A stretch of DNA of 64,000 nt, from the NCBI RefSeq assembly GCF_002744735.1, contig NZ_KZ319340.1:372001-436000 (forward strand), in the 5' to 3' direction. This DNA comes from Marinobacter guineae (GTDB lineage Bacteria; Pseudomonadota; Gammaproteobacteria; Pseudomonadales; Oleiphilaceae). Numbering within the stretch: position 1 is the stretch's first letter; each line of letters opens with the position of its first letter. Positions 38,930 to 49,372 of this stretch are shown here, one piece after another. The notes under the pieces were generated by a model. The model was not told the origin of the DNA and did not search any database. It saw only the letters and a program-made list of their open reading frames with translations. Both the position numbers and the translations under genes were made by a program.

Positions 38930-40942
38930 TTACCAGCGCGCGGTCAGCGCGGCCCGGAAAGTCCGGCCCGGCTCGTTAATCCGATAGGCTTCGCCGGTGA
39001 ACGAGTCTTCCTGGCTGACGTGGGGTGCCCAGGTCTTGTCGAACACATTGTCCACCGCCCAGCTCAGGGTCAGGTAGTCCATCAGGGGGTGGCTGCCATT
39101 GAGATTGAACACGCCGTAACCAGGGGAAGTACTCGGGTCGAGCCCGGATGCTTCATCAATCCGGTCCTGTCGGCGCGCCAGCATCCATTGCGCCTGGATG
39201 ACGTGGCCCATATGGTGCCAGCCCAAAGTCTGGATGTACTGCACGGGCGGGATCTGCGGCAGCGCCTGGTCCGTGTCGTTGTTGGTCCCCCGGACACTCG
39301 CCAACCTGCCGGTCGCACTCCAGGTGCCATTGCTCCAGCCGAGCTCGCCTTCAATTCCCAGCAGACGGGCACCGACATTCCTGTAGCGAATGACATCCGG
39401 TGCAGGCTCATAGCGCAACACGAAATCATCCACTTCATCGACCCAGATGGCCGGGCGCCAGTGCCAGCCATCACTCTGCCCCGCCAGGCTCAGCTCCAGC
39501 TTGTGATGCTTTTCGGTCTCGAGGCCGGGATTACCGACCCAGCTGGTACCCCTGGCCACATAGCGTTCATTAACACCGGGTGAGCGCACACTGTGAGAGG
39601 CTGTCAGCTCCAACGTATTCATCGGTGAGACACGCCACTCGCCGGTCATGAAGCCACTGACGTTGTCATCGATCACGCTGGTATCGGTAACGCCGTAGAC
39701 ATCCTGGTAGATTGATGCCGGCGACATGGGCATCGCACCGGGCTTCATGATGAACGTCTCATCGGCCCGGTTGGCGTCCATTTCTATCCGGTCGTAACGA
39801 ATACCTGCGCCCAGGCGCATGTCGCTGCGGATCCGGTGAAATGCTTCGAAGAACACCCCTACGCGATCACGCTCAACATCCGGCCACAGGAATGAGCCCA
39901 CATTCGTCAGGTTCATGCCGTTGTACATGGTGGCGTCCCAGGTGTTGCTCTCCACATCCACGCCGACGGCAATGTCTTTGGTGTAGTTGATGGTCTGGTC
40001 CAGAGTCAGCCGGGCGCCCCGGGTCCGGGTTTCCGAGAGGGTCTGCATTTTCATGGGCATCCCCATCATCACGGGGGGCTCACGCAGGCTGAAGTTATCC
40101 ATGACATGATCCACGTCAGCCTGCCAGGTCATGAAGTTCCAGCCGCCATTGGCTACCGGCGCGCCGACTTCAAGCCGGACCATGTCAGTGTCGGTCTTCG
40201 GTGCATCCATTCCGGAAGCATACTTCACATCCCGTTCTTCCTGACGGCTGACCATGCCTTTTACATAGAATCCGTTGCCCGCTGTCCAGGCACTGTCAAG
40301 GCGACCCTCGGTGTTCTCGAAGGCGCTTCGGACCTCATTGCCATCGCCATCCTCGTAATCATCGGCTTCCTCATAGCCTGCGGAAAGGCGCAGGTAATTG
40401 TCACGGTCGCCCACCGCGGCACTGCCATTGACCAGCTTGCCGTCGCCGTTATCGGAGCCGCCAAGGGTGAGATGGCCAGTGGTCCTGTTACCATCAGCAA
40501 ATTCCGGCGCCGCCGTGGTGGCCACCACCTGACCACCGGCAATGGGGCCCCAGCGCAGGGTGCGGTTGCTGGTGCGGACCTCCAACACCTGTGGCAGTGC
40601 GGAACTCAACCGGCTGGTGGGCGGGTCCATCCGGTTGGGGCAGGCACCTTCCACCCGCATGCCATCAAGCAGGACATCCACCCTTTCCTGACCCTGTCCG
40701 CGAATCACCGGGTCCAGACCTCGTCCACCGAGACGGGAGAACGATACAGCGGGATTCGACTCCAGTCTGGTGACGGGCTCCGATGCCAGTGCCGCTTCAG
40801 ACAACCGGGCCGCCTCGGCGGACTGGCCTTCGGTGATACGGATCAATAGTTGGTCATCATCCTGAACCTGGGAAAAAGCGGGTGCAGTGACACTTCCGGC
40901 CAGTACCAGGCCGATAAGGCGTGCCAGGGGTTTTACGGTCAT
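38930..40942 (-). CDS. TonB-dependent copper receptor (OprC/NosA-like)
   Basis: This 670-residue outer-membrane protein has a signal peptide (about 1-25), a plug domain and a 22-strand barrel ending in '...ALTARW' with a terminal aromatic residue. The plug carries 'GACPNRMDPPTSRLSSALPQ', the hallmark of the OprC/NosA copper receptors. Met-rich stretches in predicted loops ('VMMGMPMKMQ', 'MKPGAMPMS') fit copper binding. Such receptors import Cu and support cuproenzymes such as nitrous oxide reductase. It is a single gene with its own terminator, transcribed away from gdhA. Confidence 0.9.
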   Translation of the reverse strand: MTVKPLARLIGLVLAGSVTAPAFSQVQDDDQLLIRITEGQSAEAARLSEAALASEPVTRLESNPAVSFSRLGGRGLDPVIRGQGQERVDVLLDGMRVEGACPNRMDPPTSRLSSALPQVLEVRTSNRTLRWGPIAGGQVVATTAAPEFADGNRTTGHLTLGGSDNGDGKLVNGSAAVGDRDNYLRLSAGYEEADDYEDGDGNEVRSAFENTEGRLDSAWTAGNGFYVKGMVSRQEERDVKYASGMDAPKTDTDMVRLEVGAPVANGGWNFMTWQADVDHVMDNFSLREPPVMMGMPMKMQTLSETRTRGARLTLDQTINYTKDIAVGVDVESNTWDATMYNGMNLTNVGSFLWPDVERDRVGVFFEAFHRIRSDMRLGAGIRYDRIEMDANRADETFIMKPGAMPMSPASIYQDVYGVTDTSVIDDNVSGFMTGEWRVSPMNTLELTASHSVRSPGVNERYVARGTSWVGNPGLETEKHHKLELSLAGQSDGWHWRPAIWVDEVDDFVLRYEPAPDVIRYRNVGARLLGIEGELGWSNGTWSATGRLASVRGTNNDTDQALPQIPPVQYIQTLGWHHMGHVIQAQWMLARRQDRIDEASGLDPSTSPGYGVFNLNGSHPLMDYLTLSWAVDNVFDKTWAPHVSQEDSFTGEAYRINEPGRTFRAALTARW

Positions 40943-40992
40943 GCCTGCGGTTTCCTTATCATCACGGGGGTGGGAACGTCGGATTAACTGCC

Positions 40993-41011
40993 ATTAATGA
41001 TAATGACAAAC
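40993..41011 (-). promoter_or_regulatory. Fur/Zur-like operator candidate before the TonB receptor
   Basis: The AT-rich 19-bp stretch contains TAATGATAATGA and agrees with the Fur box GATAATGATAATCATTATC at 13 of 19 positions by eye. It lies 51-69 bp before the receptor start codon, a sensible operator position. For a copper receptor a Fur-family site is not expected, so this is tentative. Confidence 0.3.
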
Positions 41012-41144
41012 CCATTCGCCGGCTTGAGACACAATGCCGCACCCACTCGGAGGTATCCCCTCGGGGAGCTCCGCTTGCCAATACGCGCACCTCTGTGGTG
41101 CAATCATTGGCCTTTTTCTGTGCAGCCGCTTTTCTGCGGCGTTC

Positions 41145-41156
41145 GATACGCGTATC
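41145..41156 (+). promoter_or_regulatory. Perfect 12-bp palindrome before gdhA
   Basis: GATACGCGTATC, a perfect palindrome, ends 17 bp before the gdhA start codon, between a weak hairpin (GCCGC-TTTTCT-GCGGC) and the ribosome site. It may be an operator or simply part of the leader. No matching regulator is evident in the window. Confidence 0.3.
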
Positions 41157-41161
41157 CCTAG

Positions 41162-42523
<1,362 letters not shown>

Positions 42524-42530
42524 TCCGGCC

Positions 42531-45107
42531 ATGGCCAGCCAGGAGCCTCTCAACCCTGAAGACCGGGTATCCACTGGGCTGACCGGGCTGGATGAGGTTC
42601 TTGATGGCCTGCGAATCGGCGACAATGTGGTCTGGCGTGTTTCCGACCTCGAAGACTATCGCCGGTTCGTGCATCCCTTTCTGGACGCCGCCGCCGATGC
42701 TGGCCGGCAGATCATCTATCTTCGCTTTGGCGAACACCCCCCGATCATTGAACAGCATCACGCCGTTCGCACTATCGAGATCGACGCCCTCGGTGGCTTC
42801 GAGAGTTTCACCAGCCGGGTATGGCACCTGATTGAGCAGCATGGGCGAGGCGCATTCTACGTGTGCGACAGCCTCAGCGAACTGCTGAATGCCTGGGCCA
42901 CCGACGCCATGGTGGGCAATTTCTTTCGGGTGGTTTGTCCATTCCTGTTTGAACTGGATACCGTGGCCTGGTTTGCCCTGCATCCGGACCGGCACTCCCG
43001 CATGACCCTGGATCGCATCCGAGAGACCACCCAGGTAATGATCGACGTACACCGCTACGGCGCCAACGTCCAGATTCATCCCATCAAGGCCTGGCGCCGC
43101 CAATCGCCCACCATGTTCCTGCCTCACCGGGAGCAGAACGGCCAGTTCCAGCCGATCACCGACAGCAGTGACGCCACCCGCCTGCAGGCCAGCCTGGAAC
43201 TTGAACACCTGCACCGCCAGCCACTGCTGGATTACTGGGATCGACTGTTCCAGGAGGCCAGCCGGGCGCTTTCCGAACAGGATAAAGGCTGCATTGCCGA
43301 CCTGCAGGCGCAGGTGTTGCAGGTACTGATCAGCCGGGACCCGCAGATTCTGGAACTGGCACGGCGCTATTTGTCACTGGAAGACCTGCTGGGTATCCGC
43401 AGCCGCATGATCGGCAGCGGTTATATCGGCGGCAAGGCCACCGGGATGCTGATTGCCCGGAACCTGCTGCTGAAGGAAGCCCCGGAACTGTGGCAACAGT
43501 ACCTGGAACCCCACGACTCCAGCTATCTCGGCACCGATGCCTACTACGCCTTTCTGGTTCACAATGGGCTTTGGCCGGCGATCATGCGCCAGCGCTCAGA
43601 AGCCGGTTACCTGACAGAGGCTCCGGCACTGAGAAAAGGCATACTGACAGGCCAGTTCCCCGATGAAATCCGTGCCGAGCTTGCACGACTGCTCGATCAT
43701 TACGGCCAGTACCCCATCCTGGTGCGCTCATCAAGTCTGCAGGAAGATGGATTCGGCAATGCCTTCGCCGGGAAATATGAGAGCGTGTTTCTGGTTAACC
43801 AGGGCGCGCCGGAACACCGGCTGGCGGCTCTGGAAGATGCCATTCGTGAGGTCTATGCCTCATCTATGAGCGATGATGCCCTACGCTACCGCAAACAGCG
43901 GGGGCTGGACCAGCGAGAGGAGCCGATGGCCCTGCTGATCCAGCGGGTCAATGGCCGTTTTCATGGCCGCTACTACCTGCCGGATGCGGCGGGCGTGGGT
44001 GTTTCCCGCAATACATTTGCCTGGGACAGCACCATGGATCCGAAAGCCGGCATGGTGCGACTGGTCATGGGGCTGGGCACCCGGGCAGTCGACCGGATTG
44101 AGGGTGATCATGCCTGCGTCATGGCCCTGGACCAACCCACCCGGCAACCCTTTCGCAACCAGGACGAATCCTACCGATTCTCCCAGCACCTGGTAGACCT
44201 GCTGGACCTGGAGGATGGCACGCTGGACACCCGGCCCCTTAGCCAGCTGTTGGAAAACACCACCGATCTGCCCATGACACACCTGGCGGAAGTGGACCGG
44301 GCGGCCACCACACGGGCTGAACAGATCGGGCTGGAAGGCCCGGTCTGGCGCCTGACCTTCCGGCCACTGGTGCAAAAGGGGGCCTTCATTTCAAGGCTTT
44401 CCAACCTATTACAAACCCTTGAGGCCGGCTACCGTCATCCGGTGGATGTGGAGTTCACCCTGCACCTGGATGAACAGGGCGACCCGTCCTTCAACCTCGT
44501 GCAATGCCGACCGCTGACCACCGTGGGCGAAACCGGCCCGGTGAACATTCCGGACAAGTTGCCGGAAGACAGGATTCTGTTCCGCACAGAGGGTCACTTT
44601 ATGGGCGGCAACATTAACCTGGCCATCCAGAGGGTGCTCCGTGTGGATGCAGCCGTTTACGCCGGACTCAATACCAGCGAGCGTTATGAGGTCGCCCGGC
44701 TGGTGAGTGAACAAGTCAAATCCGCCAATACCCCAGTCCTGCTGATCGGTCCCGGTCGATGGGGAACCAGCAGCCCGGAACTGGGCGTTCCCGTGCGATT
44801 TTCAGACATTGCCGGTATAGCCGCTCTGGTGGAAGTGTCGGAGAAAGCCGGCCACATGGTGCCGGACCTGTCCTATGGCTCACACTTCTTCCAGGATCTG
44901 GTGGAAACCGGCATCGCCTACGCCGCCCTGTTTCCTGAAACCGACCATTGCCAGTACTATCCGGAGCATCTCACTGAAGTGTCGACTCCAGTAGCGCAGA
45001 CGCCTTCGCCCTGCGCTGCGGTCCGTGTTCATGATCTCACTGGCCGGCCACTTCAGTTGCGGGGTGATATCGTCCGCCAACAACTGGTCTGTTACTTCCC
45101 GGATTGA
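42531..45107 (+). CDS. Degenerate KaiC-like domain fused to PEP-synthase N-domain
   Basis: This 858-residue protein opens with a KaiC/RecA-like domain (about 10-230) that keeps 'STGLTGLDEVLDGLRIGD' but has no GKT P-loop. A PEP-synthase/PPDK ATP-grasp region follows (about 295-680) with 'GGKATGMLIARNLL', 'ILVRSSSLQEDGFGNAFAGKY' and 'FNLVQCRPL'. A conserved C-terminal domain follows that (about 690-820, 'LLIGPGRWGTSSPELG', 'SYGSHFFQDLVETGIAY'). The phosphohistidine and PEP-barrel domains of true PEP synthase are missing, so it cannot be PEP synthase. The role is unknown; nucleotide-dependent phosphotransfer to a partner is possible. It starts 7 bp after gdhA. Confidence 0.8.
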   Translation: MASQEPLNPEDRVSTGLTGLDEVLDGLRIGDNVVWRVSDLEDYRRFVHPFLDAAADAGRQIIYLRFGEHPPIIEQHHAVRTIEIDALGGFESFTSRVWHLIEQHGRGAFYVCDSLSELLNAWATDAMVGNFFRVVCPFLFELDTVAWFALHPDRHSRMTLDRIRETTQVMIDVHRYGANVQIHPIKAWRRQSPTMFLPHREQNGQFQPITDSSDATRLQASLELEHLHRQPLLDYWDRLFQEASRALSEQDKGCIADLQAQVLQVLISRDPQILELARRYLSLEDLLGIRSRMIGSGYIGGKATGMLIARNLLLKEAPELWQQYLEPHDSSYLGTDAYYAFLVHNGLWPAIMRQRSEAGYLTEAPALRKGILTGQFPDEIRAELARLLDHYGQYPILVRSSSLQEDGFGNAFAGKYESVFLVNQGAPEHRLAALEDAIREVYASSMSDDALRYRKQRGLDQREEPMALLIQRVNGRFHGRYYLPDAAGVGVSRNTFAWDSTMDPKAGMVRLVMGLGTRAVDRIEGDHACVMALDQPTRQPFRNQDESYRFSQHLVDLLDLEDGTLDTRPLSQLLENTTDLPMTHLAEVDRAATTRAEQIGLEGPVWRLTFRPLVQKGAFISRLSNLLQTLEAGYRHPVDVEFTLHLDEQGDPSFNLVQCRPLTTVGETGPVNIPDKLPEDRILFRTEGHFMGGNINLAIQRVLRVDAAVYAGLNTSERYEVARLVSEQVKSANTPVLLIGPGRWGTSSPELGVPVRFSDIAGIAALVEVSEKAGHMVPDLSYGSHFFQDLVETGIAYAALFPETDHCQYYPEHLTEVSTPVAQTPSPCAAVRVHDLTGRPLQLRGDIVRQQLVCYFPD

Positions 45108-45170
45108 CGCCCGGCAATCAGACACGCAATTTCCCACCGATTCCCGGCGACTGCTGCTAGAATCCGGGCC

Positions 45171-46442
45171 ATGGAATGGCTCACCCACTCACAGACCGGT
45201 TTTCAACAGGCTGCCCGCTACCTGCTGGGGATGCGGCTGACGCTTGTCGTTCTTCAACTGATGACAATTGCCGTTGCCGAAACAATGGTGACACTGGCGC
45301 ACCGGGCCGAGGCCCTGATTGTATGCCTCACCTATGCGGTTGCGGCAACACTGAGCTGGCTCTGGTTTACCCGGCGTCCACCTCGCTCCACTGCAGCGGT
45401 CACCCTGGTTCTGACCCTTGACCTGCTGCTGATCGGCGCCTGGCTGTACCTGACCGGTGGTTACACCAACCCTCTCGTCTCCTTATTGCTCCTGCCTATT
45501 GCCGTGGCTATCATCCTGGTGCCCCTGGGCCAGAGCATCGCGGTAACCGTTGCCGGGGTATCGATCTACACCTTCCTGGTGCTCTGGCATACGCCGCTTA
45601 CCCACGAACACCACAGCGCCAATCTGGCACAGTTGCATCTGGTGGGCATGTGGGTAACCTTTGCCATTACCGCAGCCATTCTGCTTCTCGTTGTGGGCGC
45701 GCTCGCCCGCCGTCTCCGCCAGCAGCAGTCCCAGCTGGCAGAAATAAGGGAAACACGGTTGCGGGATGAACAAATCATCGCCCTGGGGCTTTCCGCTGCC
45801 GCCATAGCCCATCGGTTGGGCACACCGCTGAATACCATGACCCTGCTGGTGGAGGAGATGAAGTCCACAGTGACTGGGGAAAGCTATCTTGCGGACGACC
45901 TTTCACTGATGGAAAAACAGCTGGGGCTATGCAGCGGGCATCTGCAGCAACTGTCCACGGCAGCCATGCAGGCCAAAACCTCACAACTTGAAACCCTGAC
46001 CGCCCGGGACTGGATCATGCGGTTGCGTGAGTCCTCCACCCTGCTGTGGCCCGGTGCAGCTATTGAATGGCGACAACCATTTCCCGGCTGCCAGGTGGCA
46101 GTGGATGCCACGCTTGATCAGGCAGTCCTGAACCTGCTTGCCAACGCGGTAACCGCCAGCCCGTCCTGGGTTGCCATCAGCGCCCGAGAGGGAATCGGGG
46201 GGCGGCTGGAAATGATTGTTGAGGACCACGGTGATGGCCTGGAGTCTACCCTTGCGGGCGCTCTTGGCGAACAGGTTGTGAGTTCGGAAAATGGCCTCGG
46301 GGTTGGCTTGTTCCTTTCTAATGCAACTATTCAGCGGCTCGGGGGCACCCTGAAAGCCCGGGTTACCGCCGAGGGTACCACCATGATTATTGATCTGCCG
46401 ATCGCAACGGATAGCAACAGGTATCAAGGGAGAAGTACGTGA
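45171..46442 (+). CDS. RegB/PrrB/ActS-type redox sensor kinase
   Basis: This 423-residue sensor has six TM helices (to about 178) and then HisKA and HATPase domains. The quinone-site motif GGYTNP is at residues 96-101, and the redox-active Cys position is kept (Cys254 in 'LGLCSGHL'). The H-box is 'AIAHRLGTPLN' with His214, and carries Arg where most kinases have Glu after the His. ATP-lid glycines ('ENGLGVGLFLS') are present. It senses quinone-pool or oxygen state and phosphorylates the RegA partner, whose GTG start overlaps its stop. ATG 45171 is the family start. Confidence 0.9.
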   Translation: MEWLTHSQTGFQQAARYLLGMRLTLVVLQLMTIAVAETMVTLAHRAEALIVCLTYAVAATLSWLWFTRRPPRSTAAVTLVLTLDLLLIGAWLYLTGGYTNPLVSLLLLPIAVAIILVPLGQSIAVTVAGVSIYTFLVLWHTPLTHEHHSANLAQLHLVGMWVTFAITAAILLLVVGALARRLRQQQSQLAEIRETRLRDEQIIALGLSAAAIAHRLGTPLNTMTLLVEEMKSTVTGESYLADDLSLMEKQLGLCSGHLQQLSTAAMQAKTSQLETLTARDWIMRLRESSTLLWPGAAIEWRQPFPGCQVAVDATLDQAVLNLLANAVTASPSWVAISAREGIGGRLEMIVEDHGDGLESTLAGALGEQVVSSENGLGVGLFLSNATIQRLGGTLKARVTAEGTTMIIDLPIATDSNRYQGRST

Positions 46443-46972
46443 GCGAACACCGGGCCTGGCTGCTTATTGATGACGACGACGCCTTCCTGCAGGTACTTCA
46501 GCGTTCCCTGAGTCGGCAGGGCATTGAATCCCGACTGGCCCGGAGCCGCCAGGAGGCCAGAGAGGCACTGGTGGCTGGCAACGTTCACCGTTGCGTTCTG
46601 GACCTGAACCTCGCGGGTGAAAGCGGTCTGCAACTGTTGCCGGAACTGCTGGACATGAGTCCGGATCTGGAGGTCCTCGTACTGACCGGTTACGGCAGCA
46701 TCGCTACCGCCGTCGAGGCCATGCGCCGGGGTGCTGTGAACTACCTGTGCAAGCCGGTGACGGTCAATCAGCTGCTGGCGGGGTTTGAACCGCTCGATGG
46801 TCTGCCAGACCTCCGGAATGCGCCACCCTCGGTGGAGGAAATGGAGTGGGAACACATTCAGCGGATACTCAATGACAACGACGGCAATGTCTCCGCCACG
46901 GCCCGAGCCCTGAACATGCATCGCCGGACCCTGCAACGGAAATTGCAGAAACATTCGCGCTGGCGCCAGTAA
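46439..46972 (+). CDS. RegA/PrrA-type response regulator
   Basis: This 177-residue regulator has a receiver domain with the phospho-acceptor Asp55 ('CVLDLNLAGESG') and the acidic pocket 'LIDDDD'. A Fis-type helix-turn-helix at the C-terminus follows ('GNVSATARALNMHRRTLQRKLQ'), without an AAA domain. This compact layout is that of RegA/ActR/PrrA, global regulators of redox-linked metabolism. The GTG at 46439 gives a GTGA overlap with the kinase. Confidence 0.92.
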   Translation: MSEHRAWLLIDDDDAFLQVLQRSLSRQGIESRLARSRQEAREALVAGNVHRCVLDLNLAGESGLQLLPELLDMSPDLEVLVLTGYGSIATAVEAMRRGAVNYLCKPVTVNQLLAGFEPLDGLPDLRNAPPSVEEMEWEHIQRILNDNDGNVSATARALNMHRRTLQRKLQKHSRWRQ

Positions 46973-47227
46973 ACATAAACACAATCTGGGAAAAAACTGA
47001 CATCCATCAATTTTCTTCGACCATTCACCCATGGTTTTCCGGTGTCATTCCGGTAGCATGCCTCTACATCGCAACCAATTGCAGAATCCGGATAAAGCCT
47101 GGCTGAACTTCCAGTCCGTTACGCAAATTACGGACGGTTAAAATCAGCTCAGCTGCTAAACTGGCCACAGGTCTCACAGGGAGGAGAGTTCGTAAATTTT
47201 TCAGCCGGAATTACAGAAACGACTCTC
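46973..47227. other. Intergenic region before the GGDEF-EAL gene
   Basis: In this 255-bp gap I see no gene or clear hairpin terminator. The stretch is relatively AT-rich near 46975-47030 and 47095-47160, where the promoter of the next gene probably lies. Confidence 0.4.
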
Positions 47228-49360
47228 ATGCCCAAAACCCCGACCAGGATACACCCTCCCTCAAACATAGACCCGAATCGCCTTGCCCTGGTTGCATCAG
47301 CTACACCGAACCTGCTGGTCATGCTTGATGAAGCGGGACGTATCGAGTGGGTCAATCCCAGCTTTGAGCAACACACCGGTTATTCGCTGACTGAAATCCG
47401 GGGGCGCTTCCCGAGGGAGATCCTTTACGGACAAAACACTGACTCCGAAACCGTAAAGCGCATTAACCAGAAGCTGCACTGTGGTGAAGTGATCGAAGAG
47501 GATATCCTTCACTACACCAAGAGCGGCACACCTTACTGGGTTCATACCTATTGCGTCCCGATTGGCGGTGAGCAAGGGATTGCGCCCGGCTTCATTGCCA
47601 TCCAGAACAATATTTCAGACCGGAAGAACAGCGAACGCGGCCTGCGCATCGCTGCCAGCGTATTTGACCGCAGTCATGAAGCCATCATGATCTCCGATCA
47701 GTCGAATCGAATCCTGGATGTAAATCCGGCATTTTCACGGATTACCGGCTACGCCCGGGACGAAGTGCTGGGACTCAACCCCGCCATTCTCAGTTCCGGT
47801 CGGCATTCCGGGGAATACTACCGGTCCATGTGGCAGTCGATTGAAAAAACCGACCACTGGCGCGGTGAAATCTGGAACCGCCGGAAGAACGGCGAGGAAT
47901 ACATTGAACTACTCTCCATAAGCCGTGTTCACCTGGAGGAGCCCGGGCAGTTCTACCACGTGGCGGCGTTTTCCGATATTACCGCCCTCAAGAACCACGC
48001 AAGGGAACTGGACCGGGCGGCCAACTACGATGACCTGACCGGGCTGCCGAACAGACAACTCCTGGAAGAGCGCCTGCGCACGGCCCGCAAACATGCGGAC
48101 CGGCAACGTCGCAGCCTTTCGATCTGCTACCTGGACCTGGACGGCTTCAAGGCCATCAATGACCGGCTGGGGCATGCGGCCGGAGACCGGACACTGCGAA
48201 CCCTGTCTGAACGACTGACCCGGGCATTGCGCAGTGGCGACACCGTGGCCAGGATCGGCGGTGACGAATTTGTTCTGCTACTGCAGGGTGACGACAACCA
48301 CGACGCGGTCTATCAGCGTATTCTTGCCACCATTGGCGATCCGGTTCCAGTGGGCGACCAGAGCGTTACCCTGACGGCGAGCCTGGGCATCACCCGCTAT
48401 CCGGAAGACGGGGCAGACGCCGAAGGTCTGATCCGCCACGCCGACCAGGCCATGTACTCAGCGAAAGAAAAGGGTCGTAATCAGTATCATTTCTTCGACC
48501 CCGGCCTCGATGAGCATCGCCGGAATCGCCGGAATCAGCTGATGGAGATTACCCGGGCCCTGGAAAACGAGGAGTTCGAGCTGTATTTCCAGCCCCAGAT
48601 CCGGATCACTGATTGCCAGTTGCTTGGCTTCGAGGCGCTGATCCGGTGGAATCATCCCGCAAAGGGCCTGGTCTCTCCTGGCGAGTTCCTTCCCATCGTC
48701 GAGAACAGTCATCTGGAAGTCCCGCTGGGCCAGTGGGTGCTCAAGGAGGCCATTCATCAGATGCACGCCTGGAAGGAAGCGGGTGAAGATCTGGCTGTCA
48801 GCATCAATATCAGCGCGCCACACCTGATGGACCGGAGTTTTGCCGATTATCTGGAAAGTTACCTCTACAGCCATCCAGAGGTGAATCCGGGGCAAATCAC
48901 CCTGGAAGTGCTGGAATCAACAGCCCTTGAAGATACCAAGCGAGCGAGCAATGTCCTGGCCCGATGCCAGACCCTTGGCTTGCAGGTTGCCCTGGATGAC
49001 TTCGGCACCGGATTCTCTTCGCTCACCTACCTGCGCACGCTGCCGGTTGACATCATCAAGATTGATCAGAGTTTTGTGCGGAACATGCTCGAGGATGCCA
49101 ACGACCACGCCATTGTGGAAAGTGTGATATTCCTGGCCCAACGCTTCGCCCACCCGGTATTGGCAGAAGGTGTCGAAACCATGGAGCATGCCCGGGCGCT
49201 CAGGCACATGGGCTGCAACTTTGTGCAAGGCTATGGCATCGCCCGTCCGATGCCCGCCAGCGAGGTTCTGGGCTGGGCACGTCAGTGGCAGGAACGGCTG
49301 GAGTCTGGCAAACACGGGGATGCGCTCAGTCCGGTTCTGGCGTCCGGAGAAGGCATCTGA
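47228..49360 (+). CDS. PAS-PAS-GGDEF-EAL cyclic di-GMP turnover protein
   Basis: This 710-residue cytoplasmic protein has PAS1 (about 18-130), PAS2 (about 135-260), GGDEF (about 270-430) and EAL (about 440-690). The cyclase motif is intact ('RIGGDEFVLLL') with an inhibitory I-site RSGD five residues ahead. The phosphodiesterase motifs are also intact ('GFEALIRWNHP', 'DDFGTGFSSLTYLR', 'AEGVET'). It may both make and break cyclic di-GMP, with the PAS pair setting the balance. No TM segment. It converges with the next gene with 12 bp between stops. Confidence 0.93.
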   Translation: MPKTPTRIHPPSNIDPNRLALVASATPNLLVMLDEAGRIEWVNPSFEQHTGYSLTEIRGRFPREILYGQNTDSETVKRINQKLHCGEVIEEDILHYTKSGTPYWVHTYCVPIGGEQGIAPGFIAIQNNISDRKNSERGLRIAASVFDRSHEAIMISDQSNRILDVNPAFSRITGYARDEVLGLNPAILSSGRHSGEYYRSMWQSIEKTDHWRGEIWNRRKNGEEYIELLSISRVHLEEPGQFYHVAAFSDITALKNHARELDRAANYDDLTGLPNRQLLEERLRTARKHADRQRRSLSICYLDLDGFKAINDRLGHAAGDRTLRTLSERLTRALRSGDTVARIGGDEFVLLLQGDDNHDAVYQRILATIGDPVPVGDQSVTLTASLGITRYPEDGADAEGLIRHADQAMYSAKEKGRNQYHFFDPGLDEHRRNRRNQLMEITRALENEEFELYFQPQIRITDCQLLGFEALIRWNHPAKGLVSPGEFLPIVENSHLEVPLGQWVLKEAIHQMHAWKEAGEDLAVSINISAPHLMDRSFADYLESYLYSHPEVNPGQITLEVLESTALEDTKRASNVLARCQTLGLQVALDDFGTGFSSLTYLRTLPVDIIKIDQSFVRNMLEDANDHAIVESVIFLAQRFAHPVLAEGVETMEHARALRHMGCNFVQGYGIARPMPASEVLGWARQWQERLESGKHGDALSPVLASGEGI

Positions 49361-49372
49361 GCCATAACGGCC

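Noticed and set aside
42531..45107. Phosphoenolpyruvate synthase
   Set aside because: Only the ATP-grasp half is present; the phosphohistidine and PEP/pyruvate-barrel domains are absent.
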